A stretch of 64,000 nt of DNA from Neorhizobium sp. SOG26 (GCF_003491345.1 NZ_CP025512.1:1426001-1490000); one strand, 5' to 3'; positions 34,445-45,434 are shown, counted from the stretch's first letter. The notes: a model not told the origin generated them from the letters alone. Translations and numbers: made by a program.

Positions 34445-36772
34445 ATGAACGCGCAGGACAAACCGAAGTCACCCGCAACCGCGGTCAGCGGTGATCTCGA
34501 CGAACAGGCGCTGTTCTTCCACCGCTATCCGCGCCCGGGCAAGCTCGAGATCCACCCGACCAAGCCGCTCGGCAACCAGCGCGACCTCGCGCTTGCCTAT
34601 TCCCCGGGCGTTGCAGCGCCGTGTCTGGCGATCCGTGACAACCCGGAAATGGCAGCCGATTACACGGCACGCTCCAATCTCGTCGCCGTTATTTCCAACG
34701 GCACCGCCGTTCTCGGCCTTGGCAACATCGGCCCGTTGGCCTCCAAGCCGGTGATGGAAGGCAAGGCGGTCCTCTTCAAGAAATTCGCAGGAATCGACGT
34801 CTTCGACATCGAGATCGATGCAGCCAGCATCGACTCCATGGTCTCCACCATTTCCGCGCTTGAGCCGACCTTCGGCGGCATCAACCTGGAAGACATCAAG
34901 TCTCCGGAATGTTTCGAGGTCGAGCGTCGCCTGCGCGAAAAGATGAACATTCCGGTCTTCCACGACGACCAGCATGGCACGGCCATCATCGTCGCGGCCG
35001 CGATCCTCAACGGCCTTGAGCTCGCCGGCAAGAAGATCTCCGACGTCAAGATCGTCACCTCCGGCGCCGGTGCTGCCGCGCTCGCCTGCCTTCACCTCCT
35101 CGTTTCGCTCGGCGCCAGGAAGGAGAACATCTGGGTCCACGACATCGAGGGCCTGGTTTATGACGGCCGCAACACGCTCATGGACGAGTGGAAGGAAGTG
35201 TACGCCCACAAGTCCGACAAGCGGGTGCTCGCCGAAAGCATCGACGATGCCGACGTTTTCCTCGGCCTGTCTGCCGCCGGTGTTCTGAAGCCGGAACTGC
35301 TGGCCCGCATGGCACCCAACCCGCTGATCATGGCGCTCGCCAATCCGACGCCTGAGATCATGCCGGAGCTTGCCCGTGCGGCGCGCCCGGATGCGATGAT
35401 CTGCACCGGCCGGTCGGACTTCCCGAACCAGGTCAACAACGTCCTCTGTTTCCCGTATATCTTCCGCGGAGCGCTCGATTGCGGCGCAACGACGATCAAC
35501 GAAGAAATGAAGATGGCGGCCGTGAAGGCGATTGCGGCGCTGGCCCGCGAAGAAGTTTCCGACGTCGCCGCGCGTGCCTATTCCGGCGAAACCCCGATCT
35601 TCGGTCCGGATTACCTCATTCCCTCGCCGTTTGACCCGCGCCTCATCCTGCGCATCGCGCCGGCCGTTGCCCGCGCTGCAGCCGAGACCGGCGTTGCATC
35701 GCGCCCGATCCAGGATTTCGACGCTTACCTCGACCAGTTGAACCGGTTTGTCTGGCGTTCCGGCTTCGTCATGAAGCCGATCTTTGCGGCAGCCAAGGAT
35801 GCCGAAAAGAAGCGGGTGATCTTTGCCGAAGGCGAAGACGAGCGCGTTCTACGCGCAGCCCAGGTTCTGCTCGAAGAAAAAACCGCGACGCCGATCCTCA
35901 TCGGCCGTCCTTCGGTCATCGAGGCGCGGCTGAAGCGCTTCGGCATTCGCATCCGCCCGGAAACCGATTTCGCCGTCGTCAATCCGGAAGACGATCCGCG
36001 TTACCGTGAATATGTCGACGAGTATTTCTCGCTCGTCGGCCGCAACGGGATCAACCCGGAGGCTGCGCGCACCATCGTGCGCACCAACACCACCGTCATC
36101 GGTGCACTTGCGGTGAAGCGCGGCGATGCCGATGCGCTGATCTGCGGCGTCGAAGGCCGCTACGACAAACATCTCGCCGATGTCCGGCAGATCATCGGCC
36201 GGCGCGAAGGTGTCTGCGCCTTCTCGGGCCTCAGCCTTATCATCTCTCAGCGCGGCGCGATCTTCTTCACGGACACCTTCGTGAACTACAACCCGTCCGC
36301 CCAGGAGATCGCCGAGATCACGGTTCTTGCGGCCGAAGAAATTCGCCGCTTCGGCATCACGCCAAAGGCAGCACTCATCTGCCATTCCAACTTCGGATCG
36401 CGCGATTCGGAAAGCGCCCAGAAGATGCGCGCTGCCCTGAAGCTGGTGCGCCAGCGTGCGCCGGATCTCGAAGTGGACGGTGAAATGCAGGGTGGCTCGG
36501 CGCTGTCCGAAACGCTGCGCAAGCGCGCCATGCCGAACAGCACGCTGACGGGCGAAGCGAACCTCCTGGTGTTCCCGAACCTCGACGCTGCCAATATCTC
36601 TCTTGGCATCGTTCGCAACATGACGGACGCCCTGCATGTCGGGCCGATCCTGCTCGGTGCAGCCATGCCGGCCCACATCCTGTCGCCGTCGGTCACGTCG
36701 CGTGGCGTCGTCAACATGGCAGCACTTGCCGTGGTCGAAGCCTCTCCGCCGATCGGCCGCGTCGTGCCTTAA
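34445..36772 (+). CDS. tme: NADP-dependent malic enzyme with C-terminal phosphotransacetylase domain
   Basis: 775 residues, the size of rhizobial TME (MaeB). The N-terminal 430 residues are malic enzyme: [26 protein letters not shown] and the NAD(P)-binding [10 protein letters not shown]. Residues about 440-775 are a phosphate acetyltransferase-like domain ([18 protein letters not shown]). It decarboxylates malate to pyruvate with NADP. In rhizobia the PTA-like part is usually not catalytic but structural/regulatory; that is family knowledge. CAGGAG at 34434-34439 supports ATG 34445. Confidence 0.95.
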   Translation: MNAQDKPKSPATAVSGDLDEQALFFHRYPRPGKLEIHPTKPLGNQRDLALAYSPGVAAPCLAIRDNPEMAADYTARSNLVAVISNGTAVLGLGNIGPLASKPVMEGKAVLFKKFAGIDVFDIEIDAASIDSMVSTISALEPTFGGINLEDIKSPECFEVERRLREKMNIPVFHDDQHGTAIIVAAAILNGLELAGKKISDVKIVTSGAGAAALACLHLLVSLGARKENIWVHDIEGLVYDGRNTLMDEWKEVYAHKSDKRVLAESIDDADVFLGLSAAGVLKPELLARMAPNPLIMALANPTPEIMPELARAARPDAMICTGRSDFPNQVNNVLCFPYIFRGALDCGATTINEEMKMAAVKAIAALAREEVSDVAARAYSGETPIFGPDYLIPSPFDPRLILRIAPAVARAAAETGVASRPIQDFDAYLDQLNRFVWRSGFVMKPIFAAAKDAEKKRVIFAEGEDERVLRAAQVLLEEKTATPILIGRPSVIEARLKRFGIRIRPETDFAVVNPEDDPRYREYVDEYFSLVGRNGINPEAARTIVRTNTTVIGALAVKRGDADALICGVEGRYDKHLADVRQIIGRREGVCAFSGLSLIISQRGAIFFTDTFVNYNPSAQEIAEITVLAAEEIRRFGITPKAALICHSNFGSRDSESAQKMRAALKLVRQRAPDLEVDGEMQGGSALSETLRKRAMPNSTLTGEANLLVFPNLDAANISLGIVRNMTDALHVGPILLGAAMPAHILSPSVTSRGVVNMAALAVVEASPPIGRVVP

Positions 36773-36785
36773 CTCCATCGTATGG

Positions 36786-36805
36786 CCGCGGCACCAGTGC
36801 CGCGG
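36786..36805. terminator. Perfect 9-bp hairpin downstream of tme
   Basis: CCGCGGCAC (36786-36794) pairs with GTGCCGCGG (36797-36805) around two bases. It lies 14 bases past the tme stop. No T run follows, so it is a stabilising or Rho-assisted 3' structure rather than a classic terminator. Confidence 0.4.
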
Positions 36806-36877
36806 TCGCGCATTAGAGTATTATCAACCGGCGCAGGCCATGCTGCCGGTGCCTTGAACATCCTGCCGGACATCCCA

Positions 36878-37543
36878 ATGCCCGCTCGCGCCATGCTCGC
36901 CGCTCTTCTTTTCCTCGCGCCCGTCGCGGCGTCTGCGAGGGACATTGCGACCTGCGCGGCGCTCTACAACCAGTTGAACAACACCCGGCAAGTCATTGGG
37001 AATACCGCTGAACGACGCCGCTATGCCCAGGAACTTTCGTTGCTCGGCAGCCAGATCCGCACGCTGCGCATCGAGATGCGACGTGCCCATTGCGCCGGCG
37101 GCAGCATCGTCGTGATCGGTGGAAATCGCGCGGCCGACTGCAAGGACAAGGAAGACCAGCTTCGGGCACTGGAAGCGGAACGCCAACGGATCACCACCGA
37201 ACGGGAAGAGGCGCGGCTGAACCCCCCGTCTGAACGGGAAGCGCTGCTGGTATCGATCCGCGAAAACGCCTGCATTCCATCCGACCTGCAGGCGGTGGAG
37301 CGGGAGCGGCGCAAGCTGCAGGGCATCGCGCTTCCGAAGGAAGATGCATATTCGGCGATCACTGATCTCCGCACGACGACGCCGGTCGAAGCCGTCTCGG
37401 CTGCCGAGACAGTCAATCTTCCCGGCCCGGAGCGGCCATATGATCCGATCAAGAAGGTTCGCATGGTCGGGCCGATCTTCCTGCCCGAACAACAGATAGA
37501 CCTCGCTAATCCTCGCCTTGGCGGCCCGCAGCCGCTGCAATAA
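36878..37543 (+). CDS. Exported hypothetical protein with coiled coil
   Basis: 221 residues from ATG 36878, which places a signal peptide first (MPARAMLAALLFLAP, cleavage near ASA-RD). The frame is open back to 36782, but that would bury the signal. The middle (about 25-130) is a charged helical/coiled-coil region rich in Arg and Glu, with four Cys (ATCAAL, AHCAGG, ADCKDK, NACIPS) that could form disulfides. The C-terminal 60 residues are Pro-rich. I recognise no domain. It lies between tme and a convergent TolB-like gene. Confidence 0.75.
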   Translation: MPARAMLAALLFLAPVAASARDIATCAALYNQLNNTRQVIGNTAERRRYAQELSLLGSQIRTLRIEMRRAHCAGGSIVVIGGNRAADCKDKEDQLRALEAERQRITTEREEARLNPPSEREALLVSIRENACIPSDLQAVERERRKLQGIALPKEDAYSAITDLRTTTPVEAVSAAETVNLPGPERPYDPIKKVRMVGPIFLPEQQIDLANPRLGGPQPLQ

Positions 37544-37556
37544 CCCTTGTTGCAGG

Positions 37557-38393
37557 TCAGACGGGAAAGTAACGGACGTACGCAAACTCGTCGCCAGCCG
37601 GTGACCAGTTCGGCGAGTTCATCGTGCCCTGCCCGCCAAACACCTCGAACAGCGTCTCGACATTGGCGCCGTCCATGTCCATCAGCCGGACCTCGATCTG
37701 CTGGTCCCGCGGATGGTCGAAGACGTCCGGCTTGTAGGAGATGAAGACCACCTTGTCGCCCTTCGGTGACGGATGCGGAAACCAGTCGCCGCTATTGCTG
37801 TTGGTGATCCGCTCGGCGACACCACCTTCTGCCGGAACGCGCCAGATCTGCATCAAGCCCGTCCTGCTCGAGTTGAAATAGATCCACGTGCCGTCCGGCG
37901 AATAGTCCGGTCCGTCATTGCGGCCCTCGCCAAAGGTCAGCCGCTTTTCCGCGCCGCCGTTGATGCCGATCGTGTAGATATCGAACTCGTCGTTGCGAAT
38001 GCCGCAATAAGCGAAGCTTCCGCCATCCGGCGACCAGCCATGCCAGTAGGATGGCAGGTTTCGGGTCACCAGTTTCGGCGCACCACCGATGGACGGCAAC
38101 ACATAGATCGCGGACTTTCCGAACTCGGCCTTGTCGGAGATGGCGATCAGGCTTCCGTCCGGCGAAATGCCATGGTCGTTGTTGCATTGGGTGGCAAAGC
38201 CCGTATCGACCTTGACTGGCACCGGATCACCCGAAAGCGCCAAGCGGTAAATCAGCCCCTCGCTGTTCAGCATCAGGTACTGGCCATCCGGCGACCAGTT
38301 CGGTGCCTCGAACAGCGCCTGCGTCTGCCAGACCACCCGCTGCTCGCGCGTGCGGATGTTGAAGACCTCGATGGAACTGCGGAGCGCTGCCAT
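37557..38393 (-). CDS. TolB-like WD40 beta-propeller protein
   Basis: 278 residues from ATG 38393. Repeated W-S-P-D-G blades are visible ([68 protein letters not shown]), the TolB/PD40 type. No signal peptide is seen, so it is probably cytoplasmic, unlike TolB itself. It follows nadE by 4 bases and is probably co-transcribed with it. A role in sensing or scaffolding is unproven. A frame extension upstream would overlap nadE. Confidence 0.85.
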   Translation of the reverse strand: MAALRSSIEVFNIRTREQRVVWQTQALFEAPNWSPDGQYLMLNSEGLIYRLALSGDPVPVKVDTGFATQCNNDHGISPDGSLIAISDKAEFGKSAIYVLPSIGGAPKLVTRNLPSYWHGWSPDGGSFAYCGIRNDEFDIYTIGINGGAEKRLTFGEGRNDGPDYSPDGTWIYFNSSRTGLMQIWRVPAEGGVAERITNSNSGDWFPHPSPKGDKVVFISYKPDVFDHPRDQQIEVRLMDMDGANVETLFEVFGGQGTMNSPNWSPAGDEFAYVRYFPV

Positions 38394-38397
38394 GCCT

Positions 38398-40071
38398 CTA
38401 CCTGTCGCGGAAGCGGTTGGTGATCGGGTAACGGCGGTCACGCCCGAAGTTCTTGCGGGTGATCTTTACACCCGGCGCCGATTGCCGCCGCTTGTATTCG
38501 GCAAGGTAAAGCAGATGCTCGATCCGTTGCACGGTCGCCACGTCGTGCCCGCGTGCCACGATCTCCTCCGTGCTCATCTCGAGCTCCACCAGGCATTCGA
38601 GGATGTCGTCGAGCACAGGATATGGCGGCAGCGAATCCTGGTCCGTCTGGTTCGGGCGAAGCTCGGCGGAGGGTGCCTTGCTGAGGATGTTCTTCGGGAT
38701 CACCTCGCCCGACGGCCCCAGCGCCGTCGGCGGCACGTGCTCGTTGCGCCAGGCCGCCAAGGCATAGACCTGCATCTTGTAGAGGTCCTTGATCGGATTG
38801 AAGCCGCCGTTCATGTCGCCATAAAGCGTGGCGTAGCCCACCGACATCTCGGACTTGTTGCCGGTGGTGACCACCATCGAGCCGAACTTGTTCGAGATCG
38901 CCATCAGGATGGTGCCGCGGGCGCGGCTCTGGAGGTTCTCCTCGGTAATGCCTTCCTCGGTCCCTTCGAAGAGGTCCGCAAGCGACGAGGAGAAGCCGTC
39001 GACCGGCTCGGCGATCTGCACGATGTCATAGCGGCAGCCAAGTGCCTTTGCGCAGTCGGCCGCGTCCTTCAGCGACTCCTGGGAGGTATAGCGATACGGC
39101 AGCATCACAGCGCGCACCCGCTCCTCGCCGAGCGCATCGACGGCAATCGCCGCGCAAATGGCGGAATCGATTCCGCCCGAGAGACCGAGCACCACGCTCT
39201 TGAAGCCGTTCTTGTTGACATAGTCCCGAAAGCCGAGCAGGCAGGCGCGATAATCCGCCTCTTCCTTTTCCGGGATGCGTGACATCGGACCGCGGGCGCA
39301 ATACCAGCTGTCGCCGATGCGACACCATTCCGTCACCGTAACGGCAGGTTCGAACTGGCTCATCTGAAAAGCCAGCGTCTTGTCTGCGTTGAAGGCAAAG
39401 CTCGCACCATCGAAAACCAGCTCATCCTGGCCGCCGAGCTGCGCCGCATAGATCAGCGGCAGGCCGGTCTCGATCACCTGCTTCAGCACCACCTGATGCC
39501 GGATATCGACCTTTCCCCGGTAATAGGGCGAGCCGTTCGGCACCAAGAGGATTTCGGCGCCACTTTCCGAGAGCGTTTCGCACACACCGAGTTCGCCCCA
39601 GATGTCCTCGCAGATCGGGATGCCGAGCCGCACGCCGCGGTAGTTCACCGGCCCCGGCATGTTGCCGGCAATGAACACGCGTTTCTCGTCGAACTCGCCA
39701 TAGTTCGGAAGATCGACCTTGTCGCGGATCGCGATGATCTTGCCACCGTCGAGCACCGCAACAGAATTGAAGCGGCCCTTCTCGTCCTGGCGAGGAAAAC
39801 CGATGATGACGCCCGGACCGCCATCCGCCGTGTCCGCGGCCAGCACCTGCACCGCGTCAAAGCACCGCTTGATGAAGGCTGGTTTCAGCACCAGGTCTTC
39901 CGGCGGATAGCCCGAAATAAACAATTCGGTGAAGAGAACGATATCTGCCCCTTCCCGTGCCGCATCGCGCCGGGCTTCGCGCGCGAGTGCCAGATTGCCG
40001 GCGATATCGCCGACCGTCGGGTTGAGTTGAGCAATGGCGATACGGAAGGTCTGGGCGATGTCCTGAGTCAT
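38398..40071 (-). CDS. nadE: Glutamine-dependent NAD+ synthetase
   Basis: 557 residues, the two-domain glutamine-dependent form. The N-terminal nitrilase/CN-hydrolase domain (about 8-270) has [12 protein letters not shown] (Glu), a Lys region and PICEDIWGE (Cys). The C-terminal domain (about 285-557) has the PP-loop [10 protein letters not shown] and the STPS-like [13 protein letters not shown]. It makes NAD+ from deamido-NAD+ with ATP and glutamine as nitrogen donor. ATG 40071. DAHP synthase lies upstream on the same strand after a terminator, so nadE probably has its own promoter. Confidence 0.96.
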   Translation of the reverse strand: MTQDIAQTFRIAIAQLNPTVGDIAGNLALAREARRDAAREGADIVLFTELFISGYPPEDLVLKPAFIKRCFDAVQVLAADTADGGPGVIIGFPRQDEKGRFNSVAVLDGGKIIAIRDKVDLPNYGEFDEKRVFIAGNMPGPVNYRGVRLGIPICEDIWGELGVCETLSESGAEILLVPNGSPYYRGKVDIRHQVVLKQVIETGLPLIYAAQLGGQDELVFDGASFAFNADKTLAFQMSQFEPAVTVTEWCRIGDSWYCARGPMSRIPEKEEADYRACLLGFRDYVNKNGFKSVVLGLSGGIDSAICAAIAVDALGEERVRAVMLPYRYTSQESLKDAADCAKALGCRYDIVQIAEPVDGFSSSLADLFEGTEEGITEENLQSRARGTILMAISNKFGSMVVTTGNKSEMSVGYATLYGDMNGGFNPIKDLYKMQVYALAAWRNEHVPPTALGPSGEVIPKNILSKAPSAELRPNQTDQDSLPPYPVLDDILECLVELEMSTEEIVARGHDVATVQRIEHLLYLAEYKRRQSAPGVKITRKNFGRDRRYPITNRFRDR

Positions 40072-40160
40072 GCTTCCGGTGTAGCGCCCTCATAAAAAAC
40101 GGGCAATGTGGTCGCGCAGATTCTTCGCATCACCGAGTGGAGACCCCATCAGGAGGCATG

Positions 40161-40190
40161 AAAAAAAGGCCGGCGTCTCCGCCAGCCTTT
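40161..40190 (-). terminator. Rho-independent terminator of the DAHP synthase gene
   Basis: On the minus strand AAAGGCTGGCG pairs with CGCCGGCCTTT around GAGA (one mismatch) and is followed by a seven-T run. It lies 25 bases beyond the DAHP synthase stop and separates that gene from nadE. Confidence 0.9.
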
Positions 40191-40214
40191 GTGTCGTCTT
40201 TGATGCGTCGGGGC

Positions 40215-41597
40215 TTAGCCGTTGACGACCATCCGCTTTTCATCGCGACCGCTCTTCATGCGCTCGGCGAGCAGGAAGGCCAGTTCAAGCGCCTGATCGG
40301 CGTTGAGACGCGGGTCGCAATGCGTGTGGTAGCGGTCGTGCAGGTCGTCGGCGCTGACGGCGCGTGCGCCACCGGTGCATTCCGTCACGTCCTTGCCGGT
40401 CATCTCGATATGGATGCCGCCCGGATGCGTGCCTTCGGCGCGGTGAATCTGGAAGAAGCTTTCCACTTCCGACAGCACCCGCTCGAACGGACGCGTCTTG
40501 TAGCTGTTGAGCGTGATCGTGTTGCCGTGCATCGGGTCGCAGGACCAGACCACCTTCTTGCCCTCGCGCTCGACGGCGCGGATCAGCTTCGGCAGGTTGT
40601 CGGCCACCTTGTCGTAACCGAAACGGCAAATCAGCGTCAGGCGCCCGGCTTCGTTGGTCGGGTTCAGCGTATCGATCAACTCGATCAGGTTGTCCGGCTG
40701 CAGTGACGGGCCGCACTTCAGGCCGATCGGGTTCTTGATGCCGCGGAAATATTCGACATGCGCGTGATCGAGCTGGCGGGTTCGGTCGCCGATCCAGATC
40801 ATGTGGCCCGAAGTCGCGTACCAGTCGCCCGAGGTCGAGTCGACGCGGGTCAGCGCTTCTTCATAACCCAGCAGCAGCGCTTCGTGGCTGGTGAAGAAGT
40901 CGGTCTCGCGCAGGCTCGGCTGGTTTTCCGCCGTAATGCCGATCGCATGCATGAAGTCCATCGTCTCGCTGATGCGATCAGCGAGCTTACGGTAGCGTTC
41001 AGCCTGCGGGCTATCCTTCACGAAGCCGAGCATCCACTTGTGGACGTTCTCGAGGTTCGCATAGCCACCCATGGCGAAGGCGCGCAGCAGGTTGAGCGTT
41101 GCCGCAGACTGGCGATACGCCATCATCTGCCGCTCGGGATCCGGAATGCGCGACTCCGGCGTGAAGTCGATGCCGTTGATGATGTCACCACGGTAGGACG
41201 GCAGTTCCACGCCGCCCTGCACTTCGACATTCGACGAGCGCGGCTTGGCGAACTGTCCGGCAATGCGGCCGACCTTTACGACAGGAAGCTGCGCACCATA
41301 GGTCAGAACGACCGCCATCTGCAGGAAGGAGCGGAAGAAGTCGCGGATATTGTCCGCGCCGTGCTCGGCAAAGCTCTCGGCGCAGTCACCGCCCTGCAGA
41401 AGGAAGGCATTGCCTTCCGCGACATTGGCAAGCTGCTTCTTCAGGCGGCGGGCTTCACCGGCAAAAACCAGCGGCGGAAACGTTGCGAGTTGCGCTTCCG
41501 TCGCGGCCAGCGCCGCTGCATCCGGATATTCCGGGACCTGCTGGATCGGCTTCTGCCGCCAACTGTTTGGGGTCCAGTTCTGTGCCATCTCACTCAC
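40215..41597 (-). CDS. aroF: 3-deoxy-7-phosphoheptulonate synthase, class II
   Basis: 460 residues, the plant-like class II DAHP synthase. It condenses phosphoenolpyruvate and erythrose 4-phosphate, the first step of the shikimate pathway. Signatures: [31 protein letters not shown] and CDPMHGNT, with a metal-binding Cys and His. ATG 41597 gives the standard length. No chorismate mutase fusion is present. It is monocistronic: a terminator follows and the gap to gor is 118 bases. Confidence 0.96.
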   Translation of the reverse strand: MSEMAQNWTPNSWRQKPIQQVPEYPDAAALAATEAQLATFPPLVFAGEARRLKKQLANVAEGNAFLLQGGDCAESFAEHGADNIRDFFRSFLQMAVVLTYGAQLPVVKVGRIAGQFAKPRSSNVEVQGGVELPSYRGDIINGIDFTPESRIPDPERQMMAYRQSAATLNLLRAFAMGGYANLENVHKWMLGFVKDSPQAERYRKLADRISETMDFMHAIGITAENQPSLRETDFFTSHEALLLGYEEALTRVDSTSGDWYATSGHMIWIGDRTRQLDHAHVEYFRGIKNPIGLKCGPSLQPDNLIELIDTLNPTNEAGRLTLICRFGYDKVADNLPKLIRAVEREGKKVVWSCDPMHGNTITLNSYKTRPFERVLSEVESFFQIHRAEGTHPGGIHIEMTGKDVTECTGGARAVSADDLHDRYHTHCDPRLNADQALELAFLLAERMKSGRDEKRMVVNG

Positions 41598-41715
41598 CTA
41601 GTTCCGCCACGGCGTAAAGCGCCGAGGTCGCCTTCCTCGAAATTGAGGCGGCTTATAAACCTTAACGACTCGTTTGCCTAGACGCTGCGGACCGTCAGTG
41701 CGTGCTGGATAAACG

Positions 41716-43104
41716 TTAGATGCGCTCGCCGTTCTTCACCCGATAGGACGGGCTATACATGGTGACGAACTCCTCCGCCGCCGTCGGGTGAACGGCCATT
41801 GTGCGGTCGAAATCGTCCTTGGTGACGCCGGCCTTCAACGAGATGCCAAGCAACTGCGCCATCTCGCCAGCGTCGTCGCCAAGCACATGGGCGCCGAGTA
41901 CCTTCCGGCTTGCGGCATCCACGACCAGCTTCATGATCATCTTTTCCGCACGGCCCGAAAGCGTCGCCTTCATCGGCCGGAACTCGGCGCGGTAGATCTC
42001 AAGCTCCTCGTAACGCTTGGCAGCCTCTTCCTCGGAAAGCCCAACGGTGCCGATTTCCGGCTGCGAGAAAACCGCTGTTGCGATGAGGTCGTGGTCGGGT
42101 GCCGTCGGATTGCCGCGGTACTCGGTCTCGATGAAGCACATTGCCTCATGGATTGCGACCGGCGTCAGTTGTACCCGATCGGTGACGTCGCCGAGCGCGT
42201 AGATATGCTGCACGCTGGTGCGGGAGTATTTGTCGACGACGATCGCGCCCCGTTCGTTCACCTCGACCCCTGCCGCCTCAAGGCCCAGCCCTTGCGTGTT
42301 CGGATCGCGACCAAGCGCCAGCATCACGACATCGGCATTGATCGTCGCGCCACACAACGTGTGCGCGCTCAACCCGCCTTCAGGCGCCTTGGAAACCTCT
42401 TCGATGACATCGGTGAGCACAATCTTGATGCCCTTCTCCACCATCGCCTTATGCAGTCCCTGTCGCATGTCCTGGTCGAAACGCGAGAGGATTTCCTTGC
42501 CGCGATAGATCAGCGTCGTGTCGACCCCAAGACCGTGGAAGATATTGGCGAACTCGACGGCGATATAACCGCCGCCGGCGATCAGGATCGAACGCGGCAG
42601 TTCCGGCAGATGGAAGGCTTCGTTGGAGGAGATGCAAAGCTCGTGGCCCGGCAGCGCCGCATGCGGATTGGGCGTGCCCCCTGTCGCGATCACGATCCTG
42701 TCGGCAGTCACCGTCTGGCCGGTACTGACGATGCGGATGGTATGCGCATCCACGAGTTCGGCGCGGCTCTCGAAGATCTGCGCCTTGTTGTTCTCCAGCC
42801 CCTTGCGGTAGAGGCCTTCGAGCCGGGTGATTTCCTTGTCCTTGGCCTCAATCAGCTTCTTCCAGTCGAAGCTGCTCTCGCCCACCTGCCAGCCATAACC
42901 GGCGGCATCCTCAAAATGCTCGTGATATTGCGAGGCATAAACGAAAAGCTTCTTGGGCACGCAGCCTCGGATGACGCATGTGCCGCCGAAGCGATATTCT
43001 TCGGCGATCGCAACCCGCTTGCCGAGCGAAGCAGCCACGCGGCCTGCCCGCACCCCTCCGGACCCGCCCCCAATCACAAACAGATCGTAGTCATAGGCGG
43101 TCAT
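41716..43104 (-). CDS. gor: Glutathione-disulfide reductase
   Basis: 462 residues. It reduces GSSG with NADPH and FAD. ATG 43104 has AAGGAG 6 bases upstream and puts the FAD-binding VIGGGSGG at 9-16. The redox CVIRGC (C43, C48) is present, the NADPH-binding Rossmann motif is GGGYIAVEF, and HPTAAEEF with its catalytic His is near the C-terminus. This distinguishes it from dihydrolipoamide dehydrogenase and mercuric reductase. Intergenic gaps isolate it. Confidence 0.95.
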   Translation of the reverse strand: MTAYDYDLFVIGGGSGGVRAGRVAASLGKRVAIAEEYRFGGTCVIRGCVPKKLFVYASQYHEHFEDAAGYGWQVGESSFDWKKLIEAKDKEITRLEGLYRKGLENNKAQIFESRAELVDAHTIRIVSTGQTVTADRIVIATGGTPNPHAALPGHELCISSNEAFHLPELPRSILIAGGGYIAVEFANIFHGLGVDTTLIYRGKEILSRFDQDMRQGLHKAMVEKGIKIVLTDVIEEVSKAPEGGLSAHTLCGATINADVVMLALGRDPNTQGLGLEAAGVEVNERGAIVVDKYSRTSVQHIYALGDVTDRVQLTPVAIHEAMCFIETEYRGNPTAPDHDLIATAVFSQPEIGTVGLSEEEAAKRYEELEIYRAEFRPMKATLSGRAEKMIMKLVVDAASRKVLGAHVLGDDAGEMAQLLGISLKAGVTKDDFDRTMAVHPTAAEEFVTMYSPSYRVKNGERI

Positions 43105-43178
43105 CGGATTCTCCTTCAACGGCGCACGGAACGGCGGAGCCCATATAGCGATCCACCGGCAAAAAGCAAAATGGCTGG

Positions 43179-43595
43179 TCAGTTGCGGGCGAGTTCGCTC
43201 TCGTCGTATCGCTGCCGCGCGGCCTTGACCGAGGCGTGATTTTGTTCAGCCCACAGAAGGACCTGGGCGAGCGGCTGAAACAGCGAATGCCCGAGATCTG
43301 TCATCCTGTATTCGACGCTCGGCGGCTTTGTCGGGAACACCTGCCTGTCGATATATCCATCGCGCTGCAGGTCGCGAAGCGTCTGCGTCAGCATGCGCTG
43401 GGAAATATCCGGCACGAGACGCCGCAGTTCGCCGAAGCGATAAGGCCGCTGCGCCAGCGCCTCCAGAAGCAGTGTTGACCACTTGCCGGCAATCCGGTCC
43501 ATCACGTCCCGAACCGGGCAATTGCTCATGTCGGACGCGCTGTTGCCGCACGCCCCACTAGTTTGTGACTCCGCCTGAAGTAGCTTGCTGGACAA
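43179..43595 (-). CDS. HxlR family transcriptional regulator
   Basis: 138 residues from TTG 43595, with AAAGGA 10 bases upstream; a Met at residue 23 ([17 protein letters not shown]) is an alternative start. The winged HTH has the typical HxlR opening [15 protein letters not shown] and the wing [21 protein letters not shown]. An N-terminal Cys and C27 could sense oxidants or quinones, as in some QorR/HypR-type members. It is divergent from the NAD(P)-binding oxidoreductase at 43730, the classic HxlR target arrangement. Confidence 0.9.
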   Translation of the reverse strand: MSSKLLQAESQTSGACGNSASDMSNCPVRDVMDRIAGKWSTLLLEALAQRPYRFGELRRLVPDISQRMLTQTLRDLQRDGYIDRQVFPTKPPSVEYRMTDLGHSLFQPLAQVLLWAEQNHASVKAARQRYDESELARN

Positions 43596-43729
43596 GGCAG
43601 GTGGTTCCTTTGAGGAAACGATGTGCCGAAAACCTGCCTCCTTTACCGAAGGCGGTCAATCACTATTGTAGTGCTGGTCTCTTTTTGAGAGCATCTTCAA
43701 GGTTCAATCCTTCCACCAGAGGAATTCAC
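43596..43729. promoter_or_regulatory. HxlR/oxidoreductase divergent promoter
   Basis: The 134-base gap contains TTCCT-TTG-AGGAA at 43606-43618, a small inverted repeat that could be the HxlR operator (inference). AGAGGAATTC just before 43730 is the ribosome site for the rightward gene. Confidence 0.4.
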
Positions 43730-44620
43730 ATGCCCAAGCTTCTCGTCACCGGTGCCGCTGGCCATCTTGGTCGCGCCGTCATTCACCACCTGCTGGAAAC
43801 GGAACAGGTTGCGCCTGCCGATCTGATTGCCGGCAGCCGCGATCTGTCCAAGCTTTCAGACCTTGCGGCAAAGGGCGTCGAGATCCGCCGGGTGGACTTC
43901 AACGACGCCGAGGGTCTGGCCTCGGCTTTTGCCGGCGTGGAGCGCGTGCTGCTGATTTCGACCGATGATCTTGCAACGCCTGGCGGGCGCCTGAAGCAGC
44001 ACCAGGCCGCAGTATCCGCCGCCACCAGCGCGGGCGTCAGGCACCTTGTCTACACCTCGATGCCGAACCCGGACCGATCGCTCGTCAGTTTCGCACCCGA
44101 TCATCTTGGCACCGAAAAGGCGATCCAGCAGAGCGGCCTTGCCTATACCATCCTGCGTAACGCCTGGTACCACGACAACTACCTGATGGGCATGCCGCAC
44201 AACCTCCAGGTTGGAAAGTGGTTCACCGCAATGGGCGACGGCCGCATCACCAACATCTCGCGCGACGACTGCGCCCGTGCTGCGGCCGCAGCGCTCGCCA
44301 GACCGGCTGCGGAAAACCGGATCCTCACTCTCACCGGCTCGCGGTCTTTGAATGCTCACGAGATCGCATCGCTTGTGACAGAAGCAACCGGAAAGCCGCT
44401 TGAGGTCGTGCCTGTGAGCGATGAACAACTGGCGCAGGGGCTGGCAGGCGCGGGCCTCCCCGACTTCGTCGTGAAGATGCTGGTTTCCGCCGATGCAAAT
44501 GTCCGTGCCGGCTATTTTGATCTCGTCACCAACGACTTCAACGCCTTGACGGGCAGAGAGCCACAGTCACTCAAGGACTTCCTGGCGGCCCACCGGGATG
44601 CGCTGGCCACCGGACAATAG
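43730..44620 (+). CDS. NAD(P)H-binding oxidoreductase (NmrA/QOR2-like SDR)
   Basis: 296 residues from ATG 43730, with AGAGGAATTC upstream. The Rossmann start is LLVTGAAGHLGRAV (GxxGxxG type). There is no YxxxK catalytic pair, so it is an atypical SDR of the NmrA/YtfG (quinone oxidoreductase 2) type. ILRNAWYHDNYL and DVAAAAAAAL-like ISRDDCARAAAAALA fit that family. Likely role: NADPH-dependent reduction of quinones or other electrophiles under the divergent HxlR regulator. Confidence 0.87.
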   Translation: MPKLLVTGAAGHLGRAVIHHLLETEQVAPADLIAGSRDLSKLSDLAAKGVEIRRVDFNDAEGLASAFAGVERVLLISTDDLATPGGRLKQHQAAVSAATSAGVRHLVYTSMPNPDRSLVSFAPDHLGTEKAIQQSGLAYTILRNAWYHDNYLMGMPHNLQVGKWFTAMGDGRITNISRDDCARAAAAALARPAAENRILTLTGSRSLNAHEIASLVTEATGKPLEVVPVSDEQLAQGLAGAGLPDFVVKMLVSADANVRAGYFDLVTNDFNALTGREPQSLKDFLAAHRDALATGQ

Positions 44621-44645
44621 TGGCAGGATTGCTTTTCCAATCAGA

Positions 44646-44680
44646 AAGCGATAATTAGACAATCATTCTAATTTCGCTTC
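44646..44680. promoter_or_regulatory. AATTAGA-N7-TCTAATT inverted repeat, putative operator
   Basis: AATTAGA (44653-44659) and TCTAATT (44667-44673) form a perfect inverted repeat with a 7-base spacer. With one bulge it extends outward through AGCGA/TCGCT. It lies 22-50 bases before the racemase start, so it should control that gene. No regulator gene is next to it except the more distant HxlR. Confidence 0.5.
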
Positions 44681-44694
44681 TGTTTGGAGAACAT

Positions 44695-45411
44695 ATGCGT
44701 CGCATCGGCTTGATTGGCGGAATGAGCTTTGAAAGCACCGCGGTCTATTATCGCCTGATCAACGAGATGGTGCGGGACCGCCTCGGCGGCCTCGCCTCAG
44801 CCGATATCCTGCTGCATTCCGTGAACTTTTCGGAGGTCGTTGAACTGCAGAAGGCGGGTCGATGGGATCTCGCCGCGGCGCATCTTGCAGCGAGCGCCGG
44901 TAAGCTTGCCCAGGCCGGCGCCGACTGCGTGCTGATCTGCACCAACACGATGCATTTGATCGCCGATGAGGTCCAGGCGGCCGTCGACGTTCCACTCATC
45001 AACATCATCGATGAGACGGCCGAGGCTCTCCAGGCGCGCGAACTGAAGCGACCGCTCCTGCTCGCGACCCGCTACACGATGGAGCACGGCTTCTATGCAG
45101 ATGGCATGCGCAAGCATGGCATCGAGATCATGGTGCCCGACGAGCACGACCGAGCAGCGATGCACGACATCATTTTCGGGGAACTCTGCGCTGGCACCGT
45201 CAGCGATACCTCCCGCGCCAGAGCGCTGGCGATGATCGAGAAGGCGAAGGCGCAAGGCGCCGACAGCGTCATTCTCGGCTGCACGGAAATCTGCCTGCTG
45301 CTCGATCCCGAAAGCCTGCCGCTGCCGGGGCTCGACTCAACCGCGGTTCATGCCTGCGCCGCCGTTCGGTTCGCGCTCGCCGACCACGAAGGTGCACGCG
45401 TCGCCGCCTGA
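44695..45411 (+). CDS. Aspartate/glutamate racemase family protein
   Basis: 238 residues, full length. IGLIGGMSFESTAVYY opens the fold. The two catalytic Cys lie in ICTNTMH and LGCTEICLL, so cofactor-independent racemisation is likely. The YgeA-like family acts on Asp or broad L/D amino acids; the substrate is not fixed by sequence. TTTGGAGAAC precedes ATG 44695. The gene stands alone, with an inverted repeat upstream and a convergent pdxJ after it. Confidence 0.9.
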   Translation: MRRIGLIGGMSFESTAVYYRLINEMVRDRLGGLASADILLHSVNFSEVVELQKAGRWDLAAAHLAASAGKLAQAGADCVLICTNTMHLIADEVQAAVDVPLINIIDETAEALQARELKRPLLLATRYTMEHGFYADGMRKHGIEIMVPDEHDRAAMHDIIFGELCAGTVSDTSRARALAMIEKAKAQGADSVILGCTEICLLLDPESLPLPGLDSTAVHACAAVRFALADHEGARVAA

Positions 45412-45434
45412 GACCGTGAGCCCGGCTGAGACGA

